In this document: piece by piece, positions 41,101 through 50,220 of the stretch | Position numbering within the stretch: the stretch's first letter is position 1 | Layout: every line of letters begins with the position of its first letter | Assembly: GCF_016584085.1 (NCBI RefSeq) | Contig: NZ_NRSJ01000001.1 | Coordinates: forward strand, 160,001 to 224,000 | Direction of reading: 5' to 3' | Length of the DNA: 64,000 nt | DNA from: Halochromatium glycolicum | GTDB lineage: Bacteria > Pseudomonadota > Gammaproteobacteria > Chromatiales > Chromatiaceae | Notes under the pieces: generated by a model | Databases searched by the model: none | What the model saw: the letters and a program-made list of their open reading frames with translations, nothing else | What the model was told of the DNA's origin: nothing | Made by a program: the position numbers and the translations under genes

Positions 41101-41361
41101 ATGCGAACAACGCAACAACTCAGCAGCACGCTGCTCCACGACGTGGCAGAAACGATGAAGGCCGAGCGTGAGGCGAACATCGACACTGCAACTGCGCAGA
41201 CCCTGCGCCTATTCGCCGAGCGGATCACGGCCAATGACGACGTGCTGGATCTGATCCTGTTTCGGGGAAGCGCGCGGCGCTGGTGCGCTCAGCGGCCGGT
41301 TCGCCGGACCTCGATCACATCGGTGAGCTGGCGCAGCTTGCCGCAGACGCGATCGAGCTGA
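41101..41361 (+). CDS. possible small ORF or gene remnant (uncertain)
   Basis: 86 residues starting MRTTQQLSSTLLHDVAETMK, then a plausible helical stretch (AQTLRLFAERITANDDVLDLIL), before running across the relA 3' end in an implausible frame. The first 60 residues look protein-like, but the tail overlaps a well-supported gene on the other strand. It could be a degraded fragment. Otherwise the 270-base rfbB-relA spacer shows nothing. Confidence 0.2.
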   Translation: MRTTQQLSSTLLHDVAETMKAEREANIDTATAQTLRLFAERITANDDVLDLILFRGSARRWCAQRPVRRTSITSVSWRSLPQTRSS

Positions 41362-43568
41362 TCGACGTCGCTGACCTCGACGGTGAAGCGCATGCTGGCG
41401 CGGTCGTTGGTCGCGTCGGTATGGGTCTCGGTGTCGATGACGTTGGCGTCTTCGTCGGCCAGCACCGAGGAGACATCGCGCAGGAGTCCCCTGCGATCCG
41501 CCGCCGTAATGATGATGTCGACCGGATAGGCCGCGCTATCCGGCTGTTCGGCCCATTCGACCTCGATCAGCCGTTCCTGCTCGTCGTCGCGCAGGCCGAT
41601 GACATTCGGGCAGTTGGCACGATGCACGGCGACACCGCGACCGCGGGTGATGAAGCCGACGATCGGGTCATAGGGTACCGGGTGGCAGCAGCTCACGATC
41701 TGCGTCATCAGGTCCGGCACGCCGGCGACGACGACCTCAGGGCGATCGCCCGAGCGTCTGCGGCGCCGAGGCGATGGTGCCAGCGCTGCCGGCTCGGACT
41801 CCGCGCTCGCCTCGCGGCGCTCCGGGCGAGACGCATCGAGCTGGCGCGCGACGGCGCCGACCGCGAGGTCGCCGCGCCCGATCGCGGCCAGCACATCGTC
41901 GCCGCGTTGTAGGTTGAAGCGCGCCGCCAGCGGTTCGAGCGAGGCCTTGGTGTCGATCCCGAGGCGCGTGAGCTCCTTATCGAGCTGGCTGCGCCCCTCG
42001 GCGAGATGGCGCTCGTAATCCTGCTGCTTGAACCACTGCCGCACGCGGTTGCGCGCGCGGGCTGTGACCAGATAACCGTGATGCACGCTGAGCCAGTCGC
42101 GGCTCGGCGCGGCGTTCTTCTGGGTGATGATCTCGACTGTCTCGCCGCTGCTGAGCTGGTAGGTCAGCGGGACGATGCGGCCGTCCACGCGGGCGCCCCG
42201 GCAATGATGGCCGACCTCGGAATGGATCGCATAGGCGAAGTCGAGCGGCGTCGCGCCGGGCGGCAGCTCGATCACCTTTGCTTGCGGGGTCAGTACATAG
42301 ATGCTGGCCGATCCGGCCGCCTGCACCGGATCGCCGGCATCCAGGTCCTTGTTCGCCTCGTCGCTCGCCTCGGCATCCGTTGGCGTCTCCAGCGTCCGCT
42401 CCAGCCAGTTGCGCATCAGCACCACGCGGCGCTGAAACGCGGCGTCGTGGCCGGCCGACTCCTTATAGGCCCAATGTGCCGCGATCCCGTACTCGGCGTG
42501 CTGATGCATCTCCTGGGTGCGGATCTGCACCTCCAGCACCTTGCCGTCGGGGCCGGTGACCGCGGTATGCAGCGAGCGATAGAAGTTGCCTTTGGGCTTG
42601 GAGATATAGTCGTCGAACTCGTCCGGGATGTAGGGCCAGAGTCCGTGCACCACGCTCAATGCGGTGTAGCAGTCATCCTCGCTGTCGACCATGACGCGCA
42701 CCGCGCGCAGATCGAAGATCTCGTCGATATCGACCCGCTTGCGCTGCATCTTGCGCCAGATGCTATAGATATGCTTCGGCCGCCCGGAGATGTTGGCGTG
42801 CAGTCCGACACGCTGGAACTCGCGCTCCAGGGTGGCGATGACCTCGGCGATATAGGCTTGGCGCTCATCCCGGCGCTCGCGCAGCAGCCGGGCGATGCGT
42901 TGGTATTCGGCCGGTTCAAGGTAACGCAGTGCGAGGTCTTCGAGCTCCCATTTCAGCTGCCAGACGCCGAGACGATTCGCCAGGGGCGCATAGAGGCGCT
43001 GGGTCTCGTATGCGAGCTCACGCTGGCGCTCGGCCGGAAGCCGCTTGGCCGCCCGCATCAGGTAGAGCCGTTCGGCGAGGACGACCAGGATTGCGCGCAC
43101 ATCCTCGGCGATGGCGAGCAGCATCCGCCGAAGGTTTTCTTCGCGGCGCTGGTGCTCGCGCGGCTTGCCCCGCCTGCCGCCGGACGCCTTGGGCTCGAGC
43201 TCGGCGAGCTGGCCGATCCGTCCCAGGTCCTGCACCATGCGCGCGACACCAGCACCACATCGGGTGTCGAGGCTGGCAACGTCGATGTTGCCCCGGCCGA
43301 GACAGCCGCCGAGCAGCGCGGCGCAGAGCGTCTGCGCATCCATCCGCAGGCCGACCAGGATGTCGGCGCTCGCGAGCCGATGGCGCACGGCGCTGTCGCC
43401 GGTTTCGAGCTGCTCGTCGCCGACGCAGCGCTGCATCAACGCGGTCGCATCGCCGATCCGCGCGCGCGCCTCCGCGTCGTAACTCTCGGGGAGACGCTCG
43501 ACCCAGAGCTGTGCGGTCGTAGCATCGTCGGTAGGGGGGGGAGGGAGCCTCGAGCTGGGCGTGACCAT
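41289..43568 (-). CDS. relA: RelA-type (p)ppGpp synthetase
   Basis: 759 residues. It has a degenerate N-terminal hydrolase domain: the catalytic HD pair is absent from AALLGGCLGRGNIDVAS. The synthetase domain has GRPKHIYSIWRKMQRKRV, EIFDLRAVRVMV and YISKPKGNFYRSLHTAV. The TGS domain has IYVLTPQAKVIELPPGATPL. The zinc-finger region and C-terminal ACT domain (DRRGLLRDVSSVLADEDANV) follow. Loss of the HD residues and the EFDDY synthetase motif point to RelA rather than bifunctional SpoT. It makes the alarmone on stalled ribosomes during amino-acid starvation. Confidence 0.93.
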   Translation of the reverse strand: MVTPSSRLPPPPTDDATTAQLWVERLPESYDAEARARIGDATALMQRCVGDEQLETGDSAVRHRLASADILVGLRMDAQTLCAALLGGCLGRGNIDVASLDTRCGAGVARMVQDLGRIGQLAELEPKASGGRRGKPREHQRREENLRRMLLAIAEDVRAILVVLAERLYLMRAAKRLPAERQRELAYETQRLYAPLANRLGVWQLKWELEDLALRYLEPAEYQRIARLLRERRDERQAYIAEVIATLEREFQRVGLHANISGRPKHIYSIWRKMQRKRVDIDEIFDLRAVRVMVDSEDDCYTALSVVHGLWPYIPDEFDDYISKPKGNFYRSLHTAVTGPDGKVLEVQIRTQEMHQHAEYGIAAHWAYKESAGHDAAFQRRVVLMRNWLERTLETPTDAEASDEANKDLDAGDPVQAAGSASIYVLTPQAKVIELPPGATPLDFAYAIHSEVGHHCRGARVDGRIVPLTYQLSSGETVEIITQKNAAPSRDWLSVHHGYLVTARARNRVRQWFKQQDYERHLAEGRSQLDKELTRLGIDTKASLEPLAARFNLQRGDDVLAAIGRGDLAVGAVARQLDASRPERREASAESEPAALAPSPRRRRRSGDRPEVVVAGVPDLMTQIVSCCHPVPYDPIVGFITRGRGVAVHRANCPNVIGLRDDEQERLIEVEWAEQPDSAAYPVDIIITAADRRGLLRDVSSVLADEDANVIDTETHTDATNDRASMRFTVEVSDVDQLDRVCGKLRQLTDVIEVRRTGR

Positions 43569-43618
43569 GGCGTGGCGTTTGCGGACGGAGCGTTCCGCCG
43601 CACACGATCGAGTCGGTT

Positions 43619-44902
43619 TCAGTCGAGCAGGTGTGTAACCAGACCGTCGGCGAGCTTGGGCTCGAACCAGGTCGATTTCGGCGGCATCATCGCACCGGCA
43701 TCGGCGACCGCCAGCAGGTCCTCCATCCGGGTGGCGGGCAGCGCGAAGGCGGCGGCCATCTCGCCGCTGTCGACACGTGCGCTGAGCCCCGAGAGCCCAC
43801 GCACGCCGCCGACGAAATCGATGCGCTCGTCACGGCGTGGATCGCTGATCTGCAGCAGCGGCGCGATGAGCTGATCGTGCAAGAGGCTCACGTCGAGCCG
43901 TCCGATCGGGTCGTCGGCCGGGATCAGATCGACCCTGAGCTGCAAGCGGTGCCACTGACCGCCGAGATAGAGTCCGACCTCGCCGCGCGCCTTGGGGGCG
44001 ACCGGCTTTGCGCTCGGCTCGACCTGATAGTTCTCGGCGATGCGCGCGAGGAATGCCTCCGGGTTGAAGCCGTTCAGATCACTGACGACGCGATTGTAGG
44101 GCAGGATGCGCAGTTGGTCGTGCGGAAACAGCACCGCAAGGAAATGCTCGCTGGGACGCGGCGCCTGCGCATCAGGGCTCGCCCCGTGGCTCGCTCCGTG
44201 GCTCGATGTGCCGGCGGATTTCGCCTTCCGGCGCTCGTCGGCTACGCGCGCGGCCGCCGCGGCGCGATGATGGCCGTCGGCGATATAGAGGCGCCCCAGG
44301 GCATCGAAGTCGGCAGTGAGCGCGGCGATCGCCTCGGCGTCCGCGACCGGCCAGAGCTGATGGCGCACACCGTCTCCGGCGGTGATGTCGATCACCGGCG
44401 GTTCATTACAGAGGGCCCCGAGTCGGGCGTCGATCTGAGGCGCGGCCCGATAGACTAGGAATACCGGGCCAGTCTGGGCGTCGAGCGCTGCGATCTGCCT
44501 GACCCGGTCCTGCTCTTTGGCCGGGCGTGTCAGCTCATGCCGCCGGATGCGGCCGTCGCGATAGGCCTCGACCGAGGCGGCCGCAACCAGTCCGGTCTGG
44601 CGGTGTCCTTCGACCTCGAGCCGATAGACGTAATACTGAGGCGCCGGGTCCTGGATCAGGATGCCCTCGGTGCGCAGCCGCTCCAGATTGTCGCGTGCCC
44701 TCGCGTAGACCGCATCGCTGTAGGGGTCCGTTCCGGCGGGCAGGTCGACCTCGGCGCGCGAGATATGCAGGAAGCTCGCGGGGCGTCCAGCGACCATCGC
44801 CCGCGCCTCCTCGGCGCTCAGCACGTCATAGGGCGGAGCCGCGACGGCCTCGGCATGATCGGCCCGCGGACGAAGCCCTGCGAAGGGAATGATCAATGGC
44901 AT
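43619..44902 (-). CDS. DUF1015 family protein
   Basis: 427 residues from ATG 44902 (MPLIIPFAGLRP). The family is uncharacterised and widespread, sometimes annotated as SerB-associated or HTH-like without support. Conserved parts include VAAPPYDVLSAEEAR, SFLHISRAEVDLP, RHELTRPAKEQDR, YIADGHHRAAAA, FLAVLFPHDQLRILPYNR and IDFVGG. The longer frame to 44971 overlaps the neighbouring gene's stop. Its role is unknown. Confidence 0.88.
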   Translation of the reverse strand: MPLIIPFAGLRPRADHAEAVAAPPYDVLSAEEARAMVAGRPASFLHISRAEVDLPAGTDPYSDAVYARARDNLERLRTEGILIQDPAPQYYVYRLEVEGHRQTGLVAAASVEAYRDGRIRRHELTRPAKEQDRVRQIAALDAQTGPVFLVYRAAPQIDARLGALCNEPPVIDITAGDGVRHQLWPVADAEAIAALTADFDALGRLYIADGHHRAAAAARVADERRKAKSAGTSSHGASHGASPDAQAPRPSEHFLAVLFPHDQLRILPYNRVVSDLNGFNPEAFLARIAENYQVEPSAKPVAPKARGEVGLYLGGQWHRLQLRVDLIPADDPIGRLDVSLLHDQLIAPLLQISDPRRDERIDFVGGVRGLSGLSARVDSGEMAAAFALPATRMEDLLAVADAGAMMPPKSTWFEPKLADGLVTHLLD

Positions 44903-44951
44903 CCAGGAAACGCCCCATGGTTCGGAGATGGGAAGCCTCAATCCACGCACT

Positions 44952-45974
44952 TCAGCGTGGCGGCGGAGCATAGAGTAGGCCGCCCCGGCTCCAGAGGGCG
45001 TTCATCCCGCGCTTGATGTCGAGGCCGGACGCCTTGCCGAGGTTGCGCTCAAAGACCTCGGCATAATTGCCGACTGCACTGAGTACCCGTTCACCCCAAC
45101 CTCCCTCGATGCCGAAGGCCTTGGCGGTCTCGCCGTCGAGGTCGAGTAGGGTGCGCACGGCGTCGCTCTCGGCGCGTGTTCTGACAGTCGCGAGATTGTC
45201 GGAGCTGATCCCCATCTCCTCGGCGTTGATGAGAGTATAGATCGTCCATTGCACCAGCTCGCGCAAGCGCGCCTCGCCGGACCTGACTGCGGGCGTGAGG
45301 GGCTCGCGGGAGATGACCTCCGGCAGGATGCGGTGCGAGCTCGGCTCCTCGAGGCGGCTGCGGATCGCATAGAGTTGCGAGCGATCGGTGGTCAGCGTTG
45401 AGCATTCCCCGGCCAGGTAAGCGCTGAGGGCCGCGTCCAGGTCTGGGTACGCCTTGAGCGTCATCGCCATCTGATGGCGCTTGAAATAGCGTTCGGCGTT
45501 CGCGCTGCTGGTGGTGTCGGCAATCGCGCAGATCCGCGCCTGATTCAGCCCCAAGGTGCTCAGCTTGTCACTCGCGCGCGGCACCATGAAGCCCTGCCCG
45601 TCGTAGTAGAGGATGGCCGTGAACGAGATGCCTTGGCCGAGGTCGCGCGCCTGTGTCCAGGTCGTGTTGCGGGCGAGCAGGTCGACGCGGCCGTCGCGCA
45701 GGGCGTTGAAGCGCTCAGCGGTCTTCAGCGGTATCAGCTCGACCTCCTCGGGTGAGCCGAGCGCTGCGGCCGCGACGGCGCGGCAGAGATCGACGTCGAG
45801 GCCGCTCCAGGCGCCATTCGCGTCCTGATAAGAAAGGCCGGGGATCGCGCCATTGACGCCGCAGCGCAGCGTGCCGCGCTCGCGCAGATCGGCCAGCTGG
45901 TCGGCCACAGCCAAACCGGGCAGGAGAAGCAGGATGAGCAACAGCGCGCTGAGCGGTCCTATCGAGCGTGGCAT
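44952..45974 (-). CDS. periplasmic amino-acid-binding protein (AapJ-like)
   Basis: 340 residues with a signal peptide (ALLLILLLLPGLAVA), preceded by GAGG nine bases before ATG 45974. It is a type-3 solute-binding protein: LRERGTLRCGVNGAIPGLSY, WSGLDVDLCRAVAAAALG, VDLLARNTTWTQARDLGQG, YPDLDAALSAYLAGECSTLTTD. The match is to general L-amino-acid ABC transporter receptors (AapJ/BztA). No AapQ/M/P permease or ATPase gene is adjacent. It overlaps or nearly overlaps the DUF2782 gene upstream. Confidence 0.88.
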   Translation of the reverse strand: MPRSIGPLSALLLILLLLPGLAVADQLADLRERGTLRCGVNGAIPGLSYQDANGAWSGLDVDLCRAVAAAALGSPEEVELIPLKTAERFNALRDGRVDLLARNTTWTQARDLGQGISFTAILYYDGQGFMVPRASDKLSTLGLNQARICAIADTTSSANAERYFKRHQMAMTLKAYPDLDAALSAYLAGECSTLTTDRSQLYAIRSRLEEPSSHRILPEVISREPLTPAVRSGEARLRELVQWTIYTLINAEEMGISSDNLATVRTRAESDAVRTLLDLDGETAKAFGIEGGWGERVLSAVGNYAEVFERNLGKASGLDIKRGMNALWSRGGLLYAPPPR

Positions 45975-45991
45975 CGGTCGAATCCTCGTCG

Positions 45992-46333
45992 TCACCATGA
46001 AAACAAAGCCCACTGGGGTACCTCCATATCACGTCCTGGCTGTCCGCGATTCCATTCCATATCGCCGGAGCCGTCGCTGTCGACCAGGTAGTAGGGGGCG
46101 CCGGCAGTGGGCGTGATCTTGATCATGTAGACGTTGTTGTTGACGCTGTACTCCTCGACGGTACGGTTCGCGTAGTCGCGCACCCGAACCTGTGGGGCGA
46201 TGTCGGCTTCGGTGACGCGCAGATCGAGTTCGCTAAGCGGCGGCTGTGGCCAGGCGGTTGTGATTACAACCGCCATCATGCAGCCGCCGAGCAGGCTGCT
46301 GGCGAGCGGGCGGCAGAGGTGCTGTCGGCGCAT
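45992..46333 (-). CDS. DUF2782 family exported protein
   Basis: 113 residues with an N-terminal signal segment (SLLGGCMMAVVITTAWPQ). The DUF2782 domain has VRVRDYANRTVEEYSVNNNVYMIKITPTAGAPYYLVDSDGSGD. These small proteins are found in gammaproteobacteria, often near polA, and have no known function. Here it precedes the amino-acid-binding protein gene by about 18 bases. The 443-base spacer upstream of it holds one repeat (46718-46780) and nothing else recognised. Confidence 0.85.
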   Translation of the reverse strand: MRRQHLCRPLASSLLGGCMMAVVITTAWPQPPLSELDLRVTEADIAPQVRVRDYANRTVEEYSVNNNVYMIKITPTAGAPYYLVDSDGSGDMEWNRGQPGRDMEVPQWALFSW

Positions 46334-46717
46334 GAAGGTCCCCGGCTGTCGGAACTGACCGCAATGATAGCAGGAACCCCAGTTGCTCTAGGCGGCGATC
46401 ATTCCCGCTGCGCTCTGCGCGCAGCGCTTGTCGAATTGCCGATCATGGCAGGGTGTCTGCTGCGGCCGATTGGTATCGCCCTCCGCCCTGACTGTTCCTG
46501 CGCGTTCTGTCCGGCGATCAGGCGCAATGGCTATACCGATAACGCGGTCAACGGACGCGGCGGTTTGGCTGCGCGACCGGGCATTGGACCGGGCACTGCC
46601 CGTGATCGATCTGAAACAGCGGCTCGGGGTTTTTTGGTTCGAAACCGCGTCCAGAGACAGAAACGCAATCTTTCCGCAGCAGGCACGGACAAAATTGCAC
46701 ATCCCAGACTGGACGCA

Positions 46718-46780
46718 GTGTAGCTTGCACAAGCTACTGATTTGCGTGGCCGTAGAGGGCATTCTGTTAGGGCTTCCTAG
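46718..46780. repeat. palindromic repeat, right part (copy 5)
   Basis: GTAGCTTGCACAAGCTACTG, then GGCCGTAGAGGGCATTCTG and TTAGGGCTTCCTAG, match the middle and right end of the main repeat family. The left arm is diverged (ACAAAATTGC at 46690 may be its remnant, displaced). The right end covers the stop codon of the ABC permease gene (46777-46779). Confidence 0.68.
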
Positions 46781-49335
46781 CCAGCCTGGCGCAGCGCCCC
46801 GAGCGGCGGTCGGATCAGCGCCGCATAGGTGCCCAGCGTTCCAGCTGCGCCCACCAGCACCGCGCTGCCGAGCACCCCGGCCAGCCAGAGCCAGGGATTG
46901 AACGCGAACGGCAGGTCAAAGAGCTCACGCGCCAGCAACCAGCCGGTCAGCTCCGCGAACAGCGAGGCGATCAGCCCAGCGAGCAGCCCGGCGGTGGTCA
47001 GCTCGACAGCCAGGGCGCGCAACAGCTGGGGCCGCTGGGCGCCAAGCGCACGCAGCACCGCCTGCTCGGAGCGGCGCGCCGCCAGGCTTGCCTGGATGCC
47101 GGCGTACATCACGAGCAAGCCGGCCGCGAGCGTGAACAGGAACACGTACTCGACCGCCTGGATGCCCTGACGGATGATGCCTTGGACCTGCTCGAGCAGG
47201 GTGCCGACATCGATCAGCGTCACGCTCGGGAAGCGCTCGATCAGCTCGGCGGCGAGCGCCTCACGCTCGGCCGGCAGATAGAAGCTGGTCACATAGGTCG
47301 CTGGCTCCTGTGCCAGCAGCGCCGGCGAGGCGATCACGAAGAAGTTGACGTTGAAGCTGTCCCACTGCACCCGGCGCAGGCTGGTGACCGGCGCGCTGAT
47401 CTCGCGGCCGGCGACCCAGAACCGCAGCGCGTCTCCGAGCTCGATCCCGAGGGTCTCGGCGATCCCCTCCTCGACCGAGAACTGGTCCGGCGCCTCGGGT
47501 CCGTTCCACCAGCGCCCGGCGATGATCGCGTTGTCTTCCTGCGCTACAGCGGCGAAGCTCAGATTGAACTCGCGCTCGGCGAGCCGGCGCGCGCGCGGGT
47601 CCTCATAATCCTCCGGTTCTACCGGCTCGCCGCCGATCCCTTGAAGCCGGCCCCGGATCATCGGGTAGATCCCGGAGGACTCGATCCGGTTTGCCGCGAG
47701 GAAGTCCTCGATCGGGTTGACCTCATGCGGCTGGATATTGATCAGGAAGTGGTTCGGCGCGCCCTCGGGTAGGGTCTCCTGCCAGGCGCGCAGCAGGTCC
47801 AGCCGCACGACGGCGAGCAGCAACAACGCCAGGATGCCCAGGCCGAGCCCGACGATGGTCAGGATCGCTGAACCGGGCCGGCGGGCGAGGCCGGCGAGGC
47901 CGAGGCGCCAGGTCCCGCGCGCCCGGCCTGCGGCCAGATGGGCGAGCCAGACTAGGGCTGCCGCCAGCGCCGCCAGCGCTGTGATGGCGGCGCCGACGCC
48001 GGCGAGTAGCTTCCAGGCCAGCTCGGTGTCGCCGGCATGCCAGACCACGAGCAGCGCCAGTGCCAGCAGCGCCCCGCCGGCGCTCAGCGCGACCGAGACC
48101 CGCGGTGGGCCGAGGTCCCGACGCAAGACCCGCAGCGGCGGCACCTCGGCCAACTGCAGCAGCGGCGGCAGCCCGAAGCCGGCCAATGCGACCAGGCCGG
48201 CGCCGAGCCCGATCCAAGCAGCACTGGAGCCCGCCGCCGGCAGCTCGCCGGCGAACCAATCGGCGAGCAGCCTGGCGAGTCCGAACTGCGCGACCCAGCC
48301 GACGGCGACACCGAGCACGCCGGCGGTCAGCCCGAAGAACAGGAGCCGCAGCGCGAACACCCGGGTGAGCAGATGTCGCGGTGCGCCGAGGCAGCGCATG
48401 ACCGCGACTGCATCGGTCTGGCGCTCGACCAGGCGCCGGCTCGCCAATGCCATCGCCGCACCGGCGACCAGCAGCGTGGTCAGCGCAGCCAGATGCAGGA
48501 AGCGGCTGGCGCGGTCCACCGCCGACTCGAACTCCGGCCGCGCGCTACGGGCATCGATCAGCTCGGCATTCGGCGGCAGCCTTTCGGCCGCCCAGTCGGT
48601 GTAGTCAGCGACCGTTTCGGCGTCGCCAGCGATCAACAGCCGGTGGCGGACGCGGCTCGCCGCGCCGACCAACCCGGTCGCGTCGACGTCCTCCAACGCC
48701 ATCATCACGCGCGGGGCGATCTGGAAGAAGTTGCCGCCGCGATCCGGCTCATAGGCGATGATGCGCTCGATCGGCAGCGTGCGCTCACCGAGGCGCAGCG
48801 AGTCGCCGGGTGCCAGCTTGAGTGCGTGCAGCAGGCGCGGCTCGACCCAGACCGCTCCCGGTTCCGGGCCCGATCCGACGGCTGTCTCCGGCTCGGTCAG
48901 GCTCGCGCGCAGCTTGAGCTCGCCGCGCAGGGGGTAGCCCGGGTCGACGGCCTTGACCTGGACTAACTGGCTGCGCTCGCCGGCGAAGATCACGCTGCGG
49001 AAGGTCAGTGTCCGAGCGATGGTGAGGCCGCGGGCGGTGGCCTCGTCGGCGAGTCGCTCGGGGAGGGGGGCGCTGGCGTCGAGCGCGAGGTCGGCCGCGA
49101 TCAGCTCGCCGCCCTGACGCTGCATCGCCGCCTCGATCCGGTCGGTGAAGAAGCCCACCGCGGTGATCGCGGCCACCGTCAGCACCAACGCGCCGGCGAG
49201 CAGATAGAGCTCGCCGCTGCGCCAATCACGGCGCAGCAGCCGTGCGGCCAGCCGCCAGGCCGGGATCGCCTGGCTGCGGCTGGGCGCGGGTTTGCGGATC
49301 ATCGACTGGGCCTTAGGGGTCGTTGCACTGCTCAT
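46777..49335 (-). CDS. ybbP: FtsX-family ABC transporter permease (YbbP-like)
   Basis: 852 residues. It has an N-terminal membrane helix and large periplasmic region, then two MacB/FtsX-type domains with membrane-helix groups at about 270-400, 420-520 and 730-850 (LLAGLIASLFAELTGWLLAR). It resembles YbbP, the permease paired with YbbA, a putative lipid or lipoprotein exporter of unknown substrate. The start overlaps the ybbA stop by four bases. The same permease-ATPase pair lies divergent from tesA in E. coli. Confidence 0.92.
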   Translation of the reverse strand: MSSATTPKAQSMIRKPAPSRSQAIPAWRLAARLLRRDWRSGELYLLAGALVLTVAAITAVGFFTDRIEAAMQRQGGELIAADLALDASAPLPERLADEATARGLTIARTLTFRSVIFAGERSQLVQVKAVDPGYPLRGELKLRASLTEPETAVGSGPEPGAVWVEPRLLHALKLAPGDSLRLGERTLPIERIIAYEPDRGGNFFQIAPRVMMALEDVDATGLVGAASRVRHRLLIAGDAETVADYTDWAAERLPPNAELIDARSARPEFESAVDRASRFLHLAALTTLLVAGAAMALASRRLVERQTDAVAVMRCLGAPRHLLTRVFALRLLFFGLTAGVLGVAVGWVAQFGLARLLADWFAGELPAAGSSAAWIGLGAGLVALAGFGLPPLLQLAEVPPLRVLRRDLGPPRVSVALSAGGALLALALLVVWHAGDTELAWKLLAGVGAAITALAALAAALVWLAHLAAGRARGTWRLGLAGLARRPGSAILTIVGLGLGILALLLLAVVRLDLLRAWQETLPEGAPNHFLINIQPHEVNPIEDFLAANRIESSGIYPMIRGRLQGIGGEPVEPEDYEDPRARRLAEREFNLSFAAVAQEDNAIIAGRWWNGPEAPDQFSVEEGIAETLGIELGDALRFWVAGREISAPVTSLRRVQWDSFNVNFFVIASPALLAQEPATYVTSFYLPAEREALAAELIERFPSVTLIDVGTLLEQVQGIIRQGIQAVEYVFLFTLAAGLLVMYAGIQASLAARRSEQAVLRALGAQRPQLLRALAVELTTAGLLAGLIASLFAELTGWLLARELFDLPFAFNPWLWLAGVLGSAVLVGAAGTLGTYAALIRPPLGALRQAG

Positions 49336-50180
49336 CCGAGCGCCTCGAGTCGGCCGCCGCTCATGCCCAAACGCCGGTCGCAGCGTTGTGCAAGCGCCGG
49401 ATCGTGGGTCACTAGGATCAGGGCCGCCCCAGCATCCTCGCGCAATGCGAACAGCAGATCGATGATCCGGCCGCCAGTCGCTTCATCCAGATTGCCCGTC
49501 GGCTCATCGGCGAACAGCACGGCGGGGCTCGGGGCGAACGCCCTCGCGATGGCGACACGCTGCTGCTCGCCGCCCGAGAGCTGGCGCGGATAGTGGCCGC
49601 GCCGTTCGTCTAATCCCACCCGCTCCAGTGCGGCGTCGGCGATACGGCGGGCCTCGCCTGCCTGGACAGTCGCCGTGAGCTCCAGTGGTAACAGCACGTT
49701 CTCGCGCGCCGTCAGGGTCGGGATCAGCTGGAAGTTCTGGAAGACGAAGCCGACTCGACCGGCGCGCAGCGCGGCGCGGCCGTCTTCGTCCAGCGGTTCG
49801 AGGGCCTCGCCGCAGAGCCGGATCGATCCGGCGCTGGCGCGGTCCAGACCCGCCAGCAGACCGAGCAGGGTGGACTTGCCGCTGCCCGAGGCGCCGACGA
49901 TCGCGACCGCCTCGCCGGGTGCGACGGCAAGATCGACGCGATCGAGGATCGTTAGGACGCCCTCTGGACCATTGACCTGCTTGGTCAGTCCTGTTGCCCG
50001 ACAGATCGCCTCGGTCGCGGTCGTATCCTGTGTCGGTCCGCCGTGTGGCGCCTCTGCCCTTGCGGTCGCGCCGCCAGGCTCGCCCGCGCCGACGCCTTCC
50101 GCCTCGTTGGCGTGGTGCGCGGCCGCTTGATCACCCGCGCCGTCATCGACCTGGTTGGCTTGCGCCGGTCTGGTGCCCAT
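49332..50180 (-). CDS. ybbA: ABC transporter ATP-binding protein (YbbA-like)
   Basis: 282 residues from ATG 50180, which follows AGGAGAG and avoids overlapping tesA. The ATPase domain has Walker A GASGSGKST, signature LSGGEQQRVAIARAFAP, Walker B VLFADEPTGNLDE and the H-loop VTHDPALA. The first 55 residues are a low-complexity Ala/Gly/Glu-rich extension absent from E. coli YbbA. The longer frame begins inside the tesA coding region and is less likely. Confidence 0.92.
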   Translation of the reverse strand: MGTRPAQANQVDDGAGDQAAAHHANEAEGVGAGEPGGATARAEAPHGGPTQDTTATEAICRATGLTKQVNGPEGVLTILDRVDLAVAPGEAVAIVGASGSGKSTLLGLLAGLDRASAGSIRLCGEALEPLDEDGRAALRAGRVGFVFQNFQLIPTLTARENVLLPLELTATVQAGEARRIADAALERVGLDERRGHYPRQLSGGEQQRVAIARAFAPSPAVLFADEPTGNLDEATGGRIIDLLFALREDAGAALILVTHDPALAQRCDRRLGMSGGRLEALG

Positions 50181-50220
50181 ACTCTCCTGCCGATCGTCGT
50201 CGCTCCGGGACTGATCCAAC

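Noticed and set aside
42006-43874. 622-codon plus-strand frame
   Set aside because: It is antisense to relA and arises from codon bias.
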